Shown here: positions 20,205 through 31,858 of the stretch, one piece after another
How the letters are laid out: each line of letters starts with the position of its first letter
Numbering within the stretch: position 1 is the first letter of the stretch
NCBI GenBank assembly: GCA_022315425.1
Contig: JAIUPT010000038.1
Span: 372,001 to 436,000 of the forward strand
DNA length: 64,000 bases
Source of the DNA: Pseudevernia furfuracea
Lineage: Eukaryota; Ascomycota; Lecanoromycetes; Lecanorales; Parmeliaceae
Direction: 5' to 3'
Notes under the pieces: generated by a model
Told to the model about the DNA's origin: nothing
Databases searched by the model: none
Seen by the model: only the letters and a program-made list of their open reading frames with translations
Position numbers and translations under genes: made by a program

Positions 20205-20561
20205 TTTAATAATATCTTTAACAAAGTTAAAGAATTTAAAAAAGTTATTTAAAGAGCAACGTCTAGATCTTATAATTAACGAGTATAAGAAAATCTTTTT
20301 AATCTATTATATAAATAAGAATCTTAATAAAGAGATATTAGTATATATAAAATATGTCAGAGACATGACATAGAGCTTAGCTAAACAATCTTACTTTTAT
20401 ATATATAGTTAATAATTGATTTTATTATATTACGCTTTTTAATTAAACTCGCTTAATCGCTTTATTAGCTCGCTAGATCTTTCGAGCGCTCTTATTAAAA
20501 AATTTAAGATAATCTTTTTATAACTTTAATTATTTTATATTCTCTATATATAACTTACAAG
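20205..20561 (-). repeat. AT-rich ancestral repeat, inverted copy
   Basis: No gene. The reverse complement of about 20430-20560 matches 25360-25545 (shared gcgctcgaaagatcta and the following 150 bp), and a further related piece lies near 54515-54555. It is an old, heavily mutated repeat into which several LTR elements inserted. Confidence 0.65.
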
Positions 20562-20742
20562 TGTTACGGCCGTACCCTGCATCCCTTGACACCGGCTAGA
20601 CGCTAGGCCCATGGGAGCCTAGCCTAGCCTTGGCGGAGGCCTTGCCTCCTACATATACAGAGCCTCCCTCCTAGATAGTTCGGTAGACTCTTTATCCTCG
20701 TCTACTCATACCCCTATGATCCTTCTAGGTCTGGTTCTGACA
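20562..20742 (+). repeat. 5' LTR of the gag-only element
   Basis: 181-bp long terminal repeat beginning tgttacgg and ending ctgaca, preceded by target duplication acaag. It matches the 3' copy at 23296-23476. Confidence 0.92.
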
Positions 20743-21331
20743 TTATAAAGAGTCTCCTTCGTACGCCACCCGGCGAAGAGAATTGACGGGCTTATTTCTT
20801 TCTGCTCGGAGCAAGTGACCGAGCCTGATAAAGAATACACTGGGTATTTCTACCATACAGACATCACATTACATTACAAACCGTCTATCATTCGAAAGAA
20901 CCTCCATTACACCTTCATTACGCCTTCACAGCACCTTCACAAGAAATCCTTCTCCGCTCCGCGCTACCGAATTTCCTCACAACAAGTCTACAACAAGACA
21001 ATCAATCAACGTCGAACCTTGAGGCCCTCGAAAGAATACACATTTCACTATTCGTATTCTTAACGGCACTCAATTTGATCAACGGACGCCTTCACAGTAC
21101 CCTCCGCAAGAAAACCTTCTCTGTGTTGATACCCCTTCTCTGCCCGCAAATTCTGCCCCGCCTGGGCTTCACACCTGAATTTGCCAACAAACCACCCCCT
21201 CAAGATAACACCACCGCAAACAACATTTGTCAAAGCATTCACATTCTTTGCGAGGTGTCAAACGGTTAACAAACAAAAAAGTTGCGTGGGAAACAAAGAA
21301 AATCGGCATCCCGCAGCCCAAAAACTCTACA

Positions 21332-22468
21332 ATGGCTTCTTCCTCCACTCAGCCATTTCCCTCTATCAAATACATTCCGCCTCATCGACGTCGAAATTCT
21401 TCTTCTTCTTCTAGGCCTGGTTCGCGGTCAAACTCCCCTACATATCGCCGCGGCCAGCCCTACCTTACATTCGAGGACCTACATACCAAATTCTCACCAC
21501 CAAATTCGCCTCCGCTCCGCATGCCAAGAGTACAGCGATCCTTGTCTGCTGAGGATCTCTTTCAGCGATACCAGTCTCAGCAACCAAGGTCTCAGAATGG
21601 GCCGATGCAAGGCCATGATCCACCTCCTTCTCGACCATCGCTGAGACAGCGATCTTTCTCGCCTTTCAGGCAGTCATCAAGACCAACACTTAGTCCGAGG
21701 CTACCGGATCCACCTGTTTTCACCGGCACCAATAGCCACGTTCAATTTGATGACTGGAAAATGAGGATTCTGGACAAGCTTGACCACAATGGTGACCACT
21801 ATCCCCTCGAGTCATTCAAGATTGCGTACATTATTGCCCGCCTCGGGGGAGAGGCAAGTCAACACGTGTCTTTCAGACGACGACATCGTTCTTATTCGAC
21901 AGTCAACGAACTTCTGAATCACCTTATCGATTTATACGAAATACCTCTGTCCATTATTTCACACACAAATTGGCATGCTTTCAAGAAATTGACGCAGGGT
22001 AATCAGCCTTTTCCAGAGTTCTATAGAGCTTTTATGAAATGCACTCGTCTATGTGACGAGGAGGAGGACCTTATGAGACATCTCGCAATGAAATCAGAGC
22101 TTCGTTCTCTTGACCAGAGCGATGCCCTAGACACTTACATAATGAAGACAAAACCTCAGCTAAAGACGTACATAATGATGAGACAACTTCACTATCAACA
22201 ATTCGCTGAAGGCTTGGCTGAGAGGAAAGCAGCAAAATTCGCCGAGCAATACGCTAAAGCAAAAGCTGAGGCTTACGCAAAGAAGGGCAAGTACGCCATT
22301 ATTGCCCGCCCAGACCCTGCTCTCGATTTTCATGGACTTCCACAATGGGACGAAGATGACGAACTTGCTATGATAAACTGGACCTATTCTCAGAAGCACG
22401 GCAAACCGTCAGTCGCTGGGCTGAGTCGCCAGGAGTATTACGACTTGGAATGTCAGGGTCATATATGA
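21332..22468 (+). CDS. Gag-like protein of LTR retroelement
   Basis: This is an intact 378-aa ORF from ATG 21332 (context CTACAATGGCT). The N-terminal 130 residues are Ser/Arg/Pro-rich. From about residue 130 the segment DPPVFTGTNSHVQFDDWKMR starts a retrotransposon gag-type helical domain, including ASQHVSFRRR and a VNELLNHLIDLYEI motif, through about residue 300. The C-terminus is Lys/Ala-rich. No CCHC zinc knuckle and no downstream pol frame are seen. It probably forms particles that package this element while enzymes come from another element. The longer open frame upstream (from 21227) starts at TTG and is probably not used. Confidence 0.8.
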   Translation: MASSSTQPFPSIKYIPPHRRRNSSSSSRPGSRSNSPTYRRGQPYLTFEDLHTKFSPPNSPPLRMPRVQRSLSAEDLFQRYQSQQPRSQNGPMQGHDPPPSRPSLRQRSFSPFRQSSRPTLSPRLPDPPVFTGTNSHVQFDDWKMRILDKLDHNGDHYPLESFKIAYIIARLGGEASQHVSFRRRHRSYSTVNELLNHLIDLYEIPLSIISHTNWHAFKKLTQGNQPFPEFYRAFMKCTRLCDEEEDLMRHLAMKSELRSLDQSDALDTYIMKTKPQLKTYIMMRQLHYQQFAEGLAERKAAKFAEQYAKAKAEAYAKKGKYAIIARPDPALDFHGLPQWDEDDELAMINWTYSQKHGKPSVAGLSRQEYYDLECQGHI

Positions 22469-23295
22469 CAACAGTGTCAGAACCAGTGACATGTAGTCGA
22501 CAAGCACCGGAACCAGCGGCAAGCACGAATACTTGCCATTTGGACTGCTGCGGGCATGGACAACGAGACAAGTGACTGCAGCAGGCATGAGATCTCCAGG
22601 CCGCCAAATCAGGCCTAGCGCAGTCAAATCAGCATGCGATGCAAAGACCCCCGCAATCGCCTCAAATTTGGTTCCTCAGAAGGGCGCCAAGACTCCATTT
22701 TTCATCATGCCAAAAAACCAGTGCTCAGCGACTGAGTTTTCAACAACAACGTCAAGTAACGCCTTCCTTCTTCGCATCACCTCGAGCTATAGTCTATGGC
22801 TACCGACGCCATAATAGCCGGAGGCCCGAAGCGTGTTGTTGATGACGTCGTCGCCCTCGATGGATTTGGCCTCATGGAGAAGACTGCGCCAAAACCATTT
22901 GATATTGGATTAAGGTTTAAGGTTCGGGCGATTCGGAAGGCCTCAGCCAATCACAGGCCTTCATTTCTGGATTTCTTCTCCGCCCGAAAATCGAATATCA
23001 AATGGCTGCTGCATGGCAAAACACGTCCTTGGCCACCATTTCTTCAATTCTTCACCAATGGAGGCCATTCCAGGACCCTCGCGACCGCATGACGTCATGC
23101 TAGCGACATGGCATCGCCAAAACGTCACCGCCGCAGGTTCACCACCAGGGTCACCGACAAAACGAGCGCTAGGGTCAAAAGTTCTCTCTTTTTTATGATT
23201 TTTCAGCGACCAAGCATGCATGGCGTTTGTTTTTCTTCTTCTTTTCGTCTTTTCTATCGCACTGGGGACCAGCGCTTCTTCCGAGGGGGGGGTAG

Positions 23296-23476
23296 TGTTA
23301 CGGCCGTACCCTGCATCCCTTGACACCGGCTAGACGCTAGGCCCATGGGAGCCTAGCCTAGCCTTGGCGGAGGCCTTGCCTCCTACATATACAGAGCCTC
23401 CCTCCTAGATAGTTCGGTAGACTCTTTATCCTCGTCTACTCATACCCCTATGATCCTTCTAGGTCTGGTTCTGACA
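23296..23476 (+). repeat. 3' LTR of the gag-only element
   Basis: 181-bp repeat matching 20562-20742, preceded by a purine tract and followed by target duplication acaag. Confidence 0.92.
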
Positions 23477-23602
23477 ACAAGTATAGACTCACGAATTGAA
23501 TTCGTGATACGATATTAAAATTAATCTAAATTAGCTTAAGACTTAAGTCGTAAAAAAAAGAAAAATCTCTTTAAGAAAATATTAAATTTGATTAATATTT
23601 TA

Positions 23603-24805
23603 GGGTATTGCTACGTGTACATCGTCTTTTGCTACATGTACACCCCTCTCTCAGCTAGGTAGATATAGGCTAGTAACATGAGTATACCTTTCAGCACTAA
23701 TTCGGTCTGACAAATTTGCCCGCAAATCAGAGACTTGACACGAAGTCCTCATAAAAACTTTAAGAGTCTCAGTGAATCCTCTCCCCCCGCAAGGCGTCGC
23801 AATACGTCACAATTTTTTTCATCAAATCTATCAAAGAAAAAACACCTTTCTTTCTATCGTCATGGACCTGAAGAATTAGCATCTAATTCGGCTAATTCTC
23901 GAACATAGTGTTTTTTGAGTCTTTTGAGTCTTTTGAGTCTTTTGAGTCTAGGCGTTCTTTCACCTCATCGCCAGTAATCCTCGATCAACTATCAACCCTT
24001 CATTATACATCTATCTTATCTTTCTTCTCGTTCTCGTTCTTCTTATTCTCCTCGTTCTTCTTATTCTCTTCGTTCTTATTATTCTCCTTCTTCAGATACC
24101 TCGACAGCATAGACTAACAAGAGTGGGCTGAGTTGCGAGCATCGAGCAAAACCTCATCACATCATATTCTTCTGAACAAGTCTCGCGCGTCAAGATCTGT
24201 CAGTCAGTCGATCAATGACGTGTTTCTAACACAGTTCAGTCGTCTAGATCGCTATGTGCAGAGAGTGCAGTCGATGTTCCGTTCCACATCAAAAAAAATT
24301 TATTTGTCCCTCGAAATCGAGGTTCTACTCAATTTTTAAAAGGTTAAAAGATGATAATAAAGACAAAGCAGAAGAGTCGCATATAACGATCGTTCTATCG
24401 TTTTTCCTTCTCTACATATATATATATATATATACTACTATTTGCAATGTGTTGATCAGTTTATTGATATCAAAGCCTCTTTAAGTATTTGCGCTGCGCA
24501 GCACGTAAATTTCGTCTGCAAGTGCTTTTTATATAGAAGAGACTTCAGCTACTCTAAGTCATATTTAAATAATTCTTCAAATGCTTCTTTAAAAGAACGA
24601 CTATCTCTACTTCGTCTTTTAGTCCTTTTATTCAGCTACTTCCTCATCAAAATAACTCTACGGTCGACTCATTTTGAGGGCTTGCTCCCTAGAGAGTTGA
24701 TGAGATAACTTAGTTCGATAAATCTTTTTTGAAATAGAGAGAGATGTACATGTAGCAAAAGACGATGTATATGTAGCAAAAGGCGGTGTACACGTAGCAA
24801 TACTC
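23603..24805. mobile_element. Non-autonomous TIR element with 8-bp TSD (hAT-like)
   Basis: The ends gggtattgctacgtgtaca (left) and gagtattgctacgtgtaca (right, reverse complement) form terminal inverted repeats. An 8-bp duplication atatttta flanks the element (23595-23602 and 24806-24813). A unit of about 21 bp, ttgctac-tgtaca, is iterated twice at the left end and three times at the right. The interior (1.2 kb) holds Ser/Phe-type low-complexity frames, a ttttgagtc repeat near 23912-23947 and pyrimidine-rich microsatellites, but no transposase. An uninterrupted paralogous site (ttaatattttaaatag on the reverse strand near 48630) shows the insertion point. The TSD length suggests hAT; a MULE is the alternative. 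Confidence 0.75.
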
Positions 24806-25547
24806 ATATTTTAAATAGCTTTTTTTCTACTTTTTTTTTTAAGATTATTATAATACGATTTACGATTTAATTTAATTAATTAATTTTAAATTTTTTTTTT
24901 CAAATTTTTTTTTTGACGCAGCTCGAATTCGAATTCTACAATTTATAAATTTATAAATTTATAAATTTAATCGTTTTATTATTTTATCACTATATGAAAA
25001 AATTTCGCTACTAAAATATATATCGAACATCTAGTTCGTCAACGCTAAAAATCTTCAACTTGCAATCTATTAATAACTATAAGATCGATTTCAAGAATTC
25101 TTGATTCTCTGAATAGCGCAAATAAGTCTTCACAATTAAAAAAAAAAAGTCTTAAAAAAGTAATAGAAAAGTAAAAAGTTATTCAAAATATAAGACTTGT
25201 ACGCATAAATTTTTTCGAGGCCGCGCATTCGTCAAGAAGTAAGCGATCGAAAAACGATATTTGAATTCTACTTTACTTTATTAATAATAAATTAAATTTA
25301 ATAATTTTTACAGCGTTGAAATGCGCAAATTAAGTTCTATAATTAATGAAAGTTTAAAGAAATTATATGCAGAGAGTATAAAATAATTGAAGTTACGAAA
25401 AGATTTTATCAAATTTTTTAATGAGGGCGCTCGAAAGATCTAAAAGACGTTATACGAACGTTAATCGAAGAAGGAAATCAGATAGAATTTATTATTGACT
25501 GCATATACAAATTTAAGATAGTTTAGCTCAGCCCTATCTTATGATAT
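24806..25547 (+). repeat. AT-rich ancestral repeat, forward copy
   Basis: No gene. The sequence is RIP-like, with long A/T runs. Parts recur inverted at 34108-34744 (around two solo LTRs), inverted at 48280-48780, direct at 49000-49150 and inverted at 20430-20560. The Gypsy element at 25548 inserted into it. Confidence 0.65.
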
Positions 25548-25770
25548 TGTCACGATTCTAGCCCATGACGGCTGACTTATCTGCTTGCTTGCTGTGTTAT
25601 ACTCTAGGCTGGTCGGCTAGTCCCAGCCCTACGAGTTATATCCGTTAACTCCGCAGTGAAGCATTACTTTGATACGCACAAAGCACTTCTTGTAATTACT
25701 CTATATAGTTAATATTCTATTTATACATGACATCACATCGCTAGTTCAGCTCTATGTCAAGTCTCTGATA
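25548..25770 (+). repeat. 5' LTR of the Gypsy element at 25548
   Basis: 223-bp repeat preceded by TSD gatat. It differs from the 3' copy (33880-34102) mostly by C/T and G/A transitions. Confidence 0.9.
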
Positions 25771-25943
25771 TAATATTAACTATTCTTCTTTTGAAGCAGT
25801 CGCGACCTGATTAAGAGTTAAAAACGTACCTTAACACAACAACACGATAGTTATAGTCAAAGAACGACGAGTGACCGAGAAGAAATTCTTTTATAATTCT
25901 TAACCTGGTCAGACTGAATCTCAGCGTTGAAGATAGAGATTCG

Positions 25944-26342
25944 ATGAAACCTTTTATAGGAACGTTCTCTGGGGACAGAGCTCCGCAAAGACCTGTTATC
26001 ACAGTTAGGTTCTCAAGCGAAGTCTTCATAACATCACAGAAGCTCGTTGAGTCTATTGAGACAGATTTAACACAGAGTCAAACGATTGAGGGGGACAGTT
26101 ACTTTCAACATCATAACGAGGATTCTGATGATGATACTTACGTTAGACGTTTCGTCTTGACGTCATCCTTCTCCGTAGGAGAAGAGATTAATTCATTTTA
26201 TTCTAAGTCAGAGACTTCGAGCAGACATAAGGGGAAGCGCCGTCAGCGCTTTATACGATATATTCTTACATCTGGAGAGTATAAAAATGAAGTAATATTC
26301 ATTAATGAAGCGGAGGATGGAGCAGTTCTCGTCACTATTTAA
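25944..26342 (+). pseudogene. N-terminal gag-region frame of Gypsy element
   Basis: A 132-codon frame from ATG 25944 (MKPFIGTFSGDRAP) is rich in Ser, Glu and Asp and ends in a stop before the main gag region. It lies where a gag N-terminus or small upstream ORF would be. No domain is recognisable. Confidence 0.4.
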
Positions 26343-26399
26343 ATAATATAAGACTTTCAGCGGAGCGCTGTCGAGGCTCCGAAGGAATGATGCGATGCA

Positions 26400-27720
26400 C
26401 TTAATCGTATACTTAACAACTTTCGCGTTGTCAGCAATAATATTGATCTTCTCGTTAATAGAATAAGGAGCTTGGCAAAGAGATAGCTAATTTCAAAGCG
26501 AAGTCGCTGTCGTAGATCAACTTCGCAGGTGTAACGAATGCGAAGCTGAAAATAAAACTAATTAACTTCTCTCGACTTCGTCGGCTACGCGATAAGTATC
26601 GTAAGAAAGCTGAAGATCTCTCGAAGAAAAACGAACGACTCAAATTGAAATTGACGACATAAATCGATGAGGGAGAAATAGACGAAGACTCAGACAAAGA
26701 AGATAACTCTATAGACTCTTATCATCGTCGAAGATCTATCTTTAATTAGTCTCAGTCTTATTCTTCTCTTAACACTTATATGAGTGTGATTTCTTCTCTC
26801 AGCAACTCATATAGTAACAGAGATCTGACGTCAGCTATCGTCTCGCATTAGGTCGAAGAGACGAGCATCAACAAGCGTTATTCAGACGTGACTGACTTTC
26901 ACGAAGATCGTGACAAGGATCAATAAGAACGTTGAATTCTTTATCTTAATAAGAAGTTCAGATAGAGTGCAGTACTCTTTTCAATTAAACGAGACAAGAT
27001 TAAATACATTCGCGATCACTGTAAGTCGATCGCTTTCGAGGTTATCAAGACTCGAGCGAATTTTAGATACTCAAATCTCTATCAGACGGCGGAGGAGATG
27101 ATTATAGAACTCGACAACATGTTCGAAACATACGACAAGATTTCTGAATCGAATGCATAACTCAACGATTCCAAGTTCGGGATGGGCATGGTCGATAAGA
27201 AGAAATCTTTCGAAATCTTTTATGCTCGCTTCAGTGTTATTATAGCATCGCTGAAGTTCTTCGACGTCATTAAGATCTCTAATCTTATTCGATTGATCTT
27301 CAACCGTCTGAAGCACAAGCTAACTAAATAAACGTTTATAGCGTATCGAGACTTGATCGATTACTTGCGAAAACTGAATTTGAATCTAAAGCAGATTAAT
27401 AACACTGTCGCAGAGAATAAAGAGAAGGAGACGATCAAGCAGACACGTTCTAATATCTTCAATCGAGAAATGTTCTTCACTAAGAAAGACAGTGAAGACA
27501 ATAAACTCCGTGACTATAAGTACTTAAAGTCATTAATGAATAGAATTCGAAAGGAGGGAAGATGCTTTAAATGTCTATAAACAGGTCATCGCTTTGGAGA
27601 AGATAACGCACTCTGTAAGGACGCATCTCCCCTTAACAAAGAACAAGTTGAAGTTATACTTAAGATCGCTGGTGTCGAGGATACATCAGAGCTTTCAACA
27701 ACAGATACGGAAAACTAGAT
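26400..27720 (+). pseudogene. Gag with zinc knuckle, RIP-interrupted
   Basis: Broken plus-strand frames include a gag core (about 27070-27560) and a CCHC knuckle at about 27562-27615 (CFKCL, one stop codon, TGHRFGEDNALC). Several internal stops are at former Gln or Trp codons. It would have formed the particle and bound RNA; it is non-functional here. Confidence 0.7.
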
Positions 27721-29480
27721 GTCTTTGGTCAAGTCGCGGCCAGGGATCTAGAAGTTAAAGTGCGTAATAGAATTCAGGAACTTGAGAAAGGAGAGATTCT
27801 CGTCTGCGTCTTATTGTTTGTTTGCGTCGTCGTCACAGAAGCATTTCTACAGAAAGGGCGACAGTTAGATTTTCTTAGCAAAGTTCTCACAAAAGGTGAG
27901 ATCAAAGACATAATTTGTCTTACAGATATCGAAGCGTTAGCGTCAAGCTTCGTTGACGTCGTCTTCGCAAAGAAGAATCATTTATCACATATAACTCTCT
28001 TTCAGTCTTGTAAGCTACGCTTAGCTGATAATAAGTTTGCTTCTAACATCACTCACATGGCCTTAATATAACATATCTTGAGTGATCATGTCGAGAAGAT
28101 ATGGTGTCTGATTACTAAATTAGAACGCTTCGACATAATTCTCGATATGTTATGATTAAAACAATATAATTCTTTTCTCGAACTCGAAGATCGAACAATG
28201 ACACTCAAATCTGATTATTGTATGTTAAATTGTTTGCGACATAGCAAATTAGTAATAGTTCACAGCGTAACTTCATCTCTTATCAAGTCGACATTATTAT
28301 CTCACTTAAAATTATCTATAACAGAGAATATAGCGAAAGTCTCTATTTACGCCTTTATGAGAATAATAGAAAGATCCTTAAATGAAGTAATCGTTATGTG
28401 ATCTCACGATTTCGAGAAGTTAAGTGTCTCTTTAGAAGATAGCACTCATAAATAAAAGAAGTTCACAGTCGATCTGATAGCCGTTATAGCGAAAGACTAT
28501 AAAAAGTTCTTTCACAAGCTGAGAAAGAAACCCCTCATCATGAAGTAATTAAGGAGTAGAGTTTCGCAGCCCTATCATAAGTAACTAGACGTTTGAAACC
28601 CTATTAAAGCTAACAAACTCCCTTCTCATCGCTCTATTAATCACGAGATAGAGCTTAAGAAAGAAGCTCGATCGCCGATCAAGAAAGCCTATGGACTCTT
28701 TAGGGATCAAGCATCGGTGATCAAGGAATACATCGAGAAAATGCTCGACAAGTGTGATTTTCATGTTATCAGAGTCAAATATCTCGAATTGATCATAATC
28801 ACTGACGGAGTGAAAATGAATCAAAGGAAGATCGACGCAATCGTTTAATGAAAGGAACTCAGATGCATTAGGGATGTTTAGGCGTTTCTTGAATTCATCA
28901 ACTTTTACAGAAAGTTTATTTTCGAATATTCGTTAATTGCGGCCCCACTAACAAATCTTATCCGCACGCAAGTAAAGAATAATTTTATCTATTCATGAAC
29001 TTAAGGAAGCTCTGAACAGCGTTCGTTCAAAGTCTTGAAGAAGGTATTTACGACAGCTTTAGTTCTCGCGCATTTCGACTCTAATCGCAAGACTTGACTG
29101 AAGACTGACGTCTTCAATTTCGTGATAGTCGCCGTATTATCTCAGGAGAGAGAGGACGGCACGCTAAGACTAGTAGCGTTTCTTTCTAAGAAGATGTCTT
29201 TAGTAGAATGTAATTACGACATCTACGACAAAGAGCTAATGACTATCGTTCGAGTATTCGAAGAGTGGCGATCTGAGTTGACGAGCACCGCCGTCGAAGA
29301 CTCAATACAAGTCATTTCGAATCACAAGAACTTACAGTACTTCATGACTTTCAAGCAGCTAAACTCAAGACAAGTTAGATAGGCTGAGTTCTTAGCGGAC
29401 TTCAACTTTCGAATAATATATCGTTCTGGGAAACAGAGCACTAAATTCGACAGTCTTACGAGAAGGGTTAAAGACTTGTC
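27721..29480 (+). pseudogene. Protease, truncated reverse transcriptase and RNase H of Gypsy element
   Basis: A protease-like stretch (about 27900-28280: ALASSFVDVVFAKKNHL, CKLRLADNK, WCLITKLERFDIIL) leads to the RT entry segment LPSHRSINHEIELKKEA at about 28617. The frame then jumps at 28752/28753 from YIEKMLDK straight to CDFHVIRVKYLELII, which normally lies about 100 residues further on. The RT fingers/palm with the YxDD site are therefore missing. RNase H follows at about 29100-29460 (SKKMSLVECNYDIYDKELMTIV, NHKNLQYFMT). Stops are scattered. Catalytically dead. Confidence 0.8.
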
Positions 29481-29754
29481 AGAGAGCGAAAATAATGATT
29501 GTACTTAATATCGACATCGCACCATTCTGAAGGATGAGAATCTTGACTCTAAGATCAAGAATGTCATAAGATTAACATCGTTCTTGCTAGATAAGACTAA
29601 GCAGGAAGTAACTTGTTTGACTTCAAAGGTTTACGACTTCAACGAACAGGACGACATCGATGGTGAGGAGTTCGAAGAAGAATCATTATCGGGGATTCTA
29701 ATAGGGGTTCCGAAAGGGGAGTTCGAAGAAGAATCGATCGAAACCCCTACTAAT

Positions 29755-29956
29755 TGTTACGAGCGTACCTCGCATCCCGGCGTCCCTGCATCCCTTTGAC
29801 ACAGCCTTCCTTTGACACTTCCCTTTTAGGCTTAGCGTGTCTTGGCAGGTTCACTCCGCCATACATATATGGCCTCCCTCCCAGTACATAGTTGTCCTGC
29901 ATCTAGTTGTCTTATTCTATACACCTACATGACTTGACTCTGTACTGGTCCTGACA
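29755..29956 (+). repeat. Family A LTR, 5' copy of the nested element
   Basis: 202 bp, tgttacgagcg...ctgaca. Relatives in the window: 31859-32060 (partner), 34140-34332 (minus), 34368-34573 (minus), 34895-35106 and 61975-62180 (minus). Confidence 0.92.
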
Positions 29957-30935
29957 CTACAACTAGATCACCCTCACTCCATTCGTTTTTTTGACAGTAA
30001 GCGAATTCAAATAAGTATACTGGCAGGAGCTTTGTCAAGAAGACTAAGTGAGACCAAGACACCTTCGGGTTGAGGTCAATATCGACAATTGAGACATCGT
30101 ATCCCTGGGTCTACCCACCATACGGGCAGAGGGCACCTCTGGGTCTGGCCACCAGACGGCAAAAGGAACCAAGACACAATGAAACAGCGGAACCGCCTTG
30201 TGTACAGTAAGCAAGGGATAAAGAAGTTACTGAACCATTCGTACGACTTAGCGAATCAGAAAGAAATCGTCAAAACATCTCCTCCTCACCCCACAGCGAG
30301 CCTGCTATAAGGCAACGGGATCAGACCCGAAAATAACCAGCAAACGGACGACCTCTTCACTGAGCATGTCGACCACACAACACGAAAAAGACGCCTAGGC
30401 TTCACACCTCGATTTCTAACCCCGCCTGGGCTCCATTTCTAACCCCGCCTGGGCTTCACACCTGAATTTCTCAACACACCACCGCAAACAACATTCTTCA
30501 GAGCACTCACATTCTTTGCGGGGTGTCAAACGGTCAGCAATAAAGAAAACCGGCATCCAGCATCCCAACACTTTTTTTCTTTCAACACCGACAGGCCCAA
30601 TTTCAGCCACCTGCACGACATCGGAAGCAGGTGGCACATTCGATTCCTTTTTCCCCTTTTTATCATTTTCACGATCATGACGAACTACAACACAAATTCT
30701 ACGAATCAGGCGCTTGAGTTACGGGCGTAATCTATGTCAGACAGGTCATTGACAGCGGAGTACTCGCTATCGGTCTTAGGACGGGTGTCAAGAACTTAGT
30801 ATTGGTGAGACACCGGCAGTCGAAGCGGTAGGCTTACGAAGCGGATGGATGCAATGGATAGCACTACGGAACAACACAGCGACGGACGTCGAATGGCAAG
30901 AGGCTATGGTCAGGACATGAATAGGAGGTGGATAT

Positions 30936-31165
30936 TTGATGGCAAGAGCTCGGGACAACATGGACAATACTCCCAGGACAGGCTGCCAGCGGGAGTTGAT
31001 GTGGATGCATGCGATGGATTTTTTCGATTCTACATGGACAACATGGGCAAGGCAATGTGACTGCAGCAGGCATGGACAACAAGGCAATATGACTGCTGCA
31101 AGCATGAACAGCATGGACAACATGGACAAAACAATGTGGCTGCTGCGGGCATGGACAACACAAGC
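30936..31165. repeat. Degenerate catggacaaca minisatellite in the nested element
   Basis: Imperfect tandem copies of a catggacaac / gcaatatgactgctgc-type unit are found in the interior of the 29755 element. A shorter version is seen in the 20562 element near 22553-22590. Confidence 0.5.
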
Positions 31166-31858
31166 GTTTACGGAATCACTGGCCCGGATCAGGCCTAGCG
31201 CACTCAAATCAGCATGCGATCCGGCCAAACCTCGGACATGGTGTTTTTGAGCGATTCCAGGCCAAAGACTCGTTTTTCACTCAGGCAAATTCGAATGCTC
31301 AGCGACTTCTCATTCAACAACAACGCCATATGACAGCTACCTTCTTCGCCTCCCCCCGAGCTATAGTCTATGACTGTCGACGACGCCATAGCCGGAGGCC
31401 CGAAGCGTGTTGTTGATGACGTCGTCGCCCTCGGTGGATTTGGTCCCAAGGAGAAAACAACTCACCTGCCTCAGAAGGATTTGATATTGATTTAAGGTTA
31501 AGGTTCGGACGGTTCGGAAGGCCTCAGCCAATCACAGGCCTTCATTCAGCAACTTTCTTCTCCGGCCGCCAATCCAATATCAGCTGCCCAGCCTACACCA
31601 AAAACCATTTTTGACCACCATTTCTTCAATTCTTCACCAATGGAGGCCATTCCAGGACCCCTGCAACCGCATGACGTCATGCTAGCGACATGGCATCGCC
31701 AAGACGTCACCGGAGCGACTTGGGATCAGCACTGTGACTGAGGATTGCGCCGGCGGGCACCATGTTTCTACTTTGCTCTTTCTTTCACATACATAGCGAG
31801 CGACTATGAGCGAGCGACTACAGCCATGAGGACATGTCTTTTCGGAGGGGGGGGGTAG

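Larger units (their letters stand above)
20562..23476 (+). mobile_element. LTR retroelement with gag only (non-autonomous), TSD acaag
   Basis: Two identical-looking 181-bp LTRs (20562-20742 and 23296-23476, TGTTACGG...TCTGACA) flank a 2.55-kb interior and are bordered by a 5-bp duplication acaag (20557-20561, 23477-23481). A polypurine tract ending gaggggggggtag directly precedes the 3' LTR. The only coding capacity is a gag-like ORF; protease, reverse transcriptase and integrase are absent. Base composition is balanced, with no RIP signature, so this is a young insertion in an old AT-rich repeat. The 3' non-coding part shares long segments with the elements at 29755 and 61975. Confidence 0.92.

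Noticed and set aside
22796..23092. 98-codon frame after the gag ORF as a second gene
   Set aside because: It lies in the 3' non-coding block shared with two other elements, where the frame is not conserved.
23908..24117. Frame with ESFESFES repeats as a gene
   Set aside because: Produced by a ttttgagtc tandem repeat and pyrimidine microsatellites inside a non-coding TIR element.
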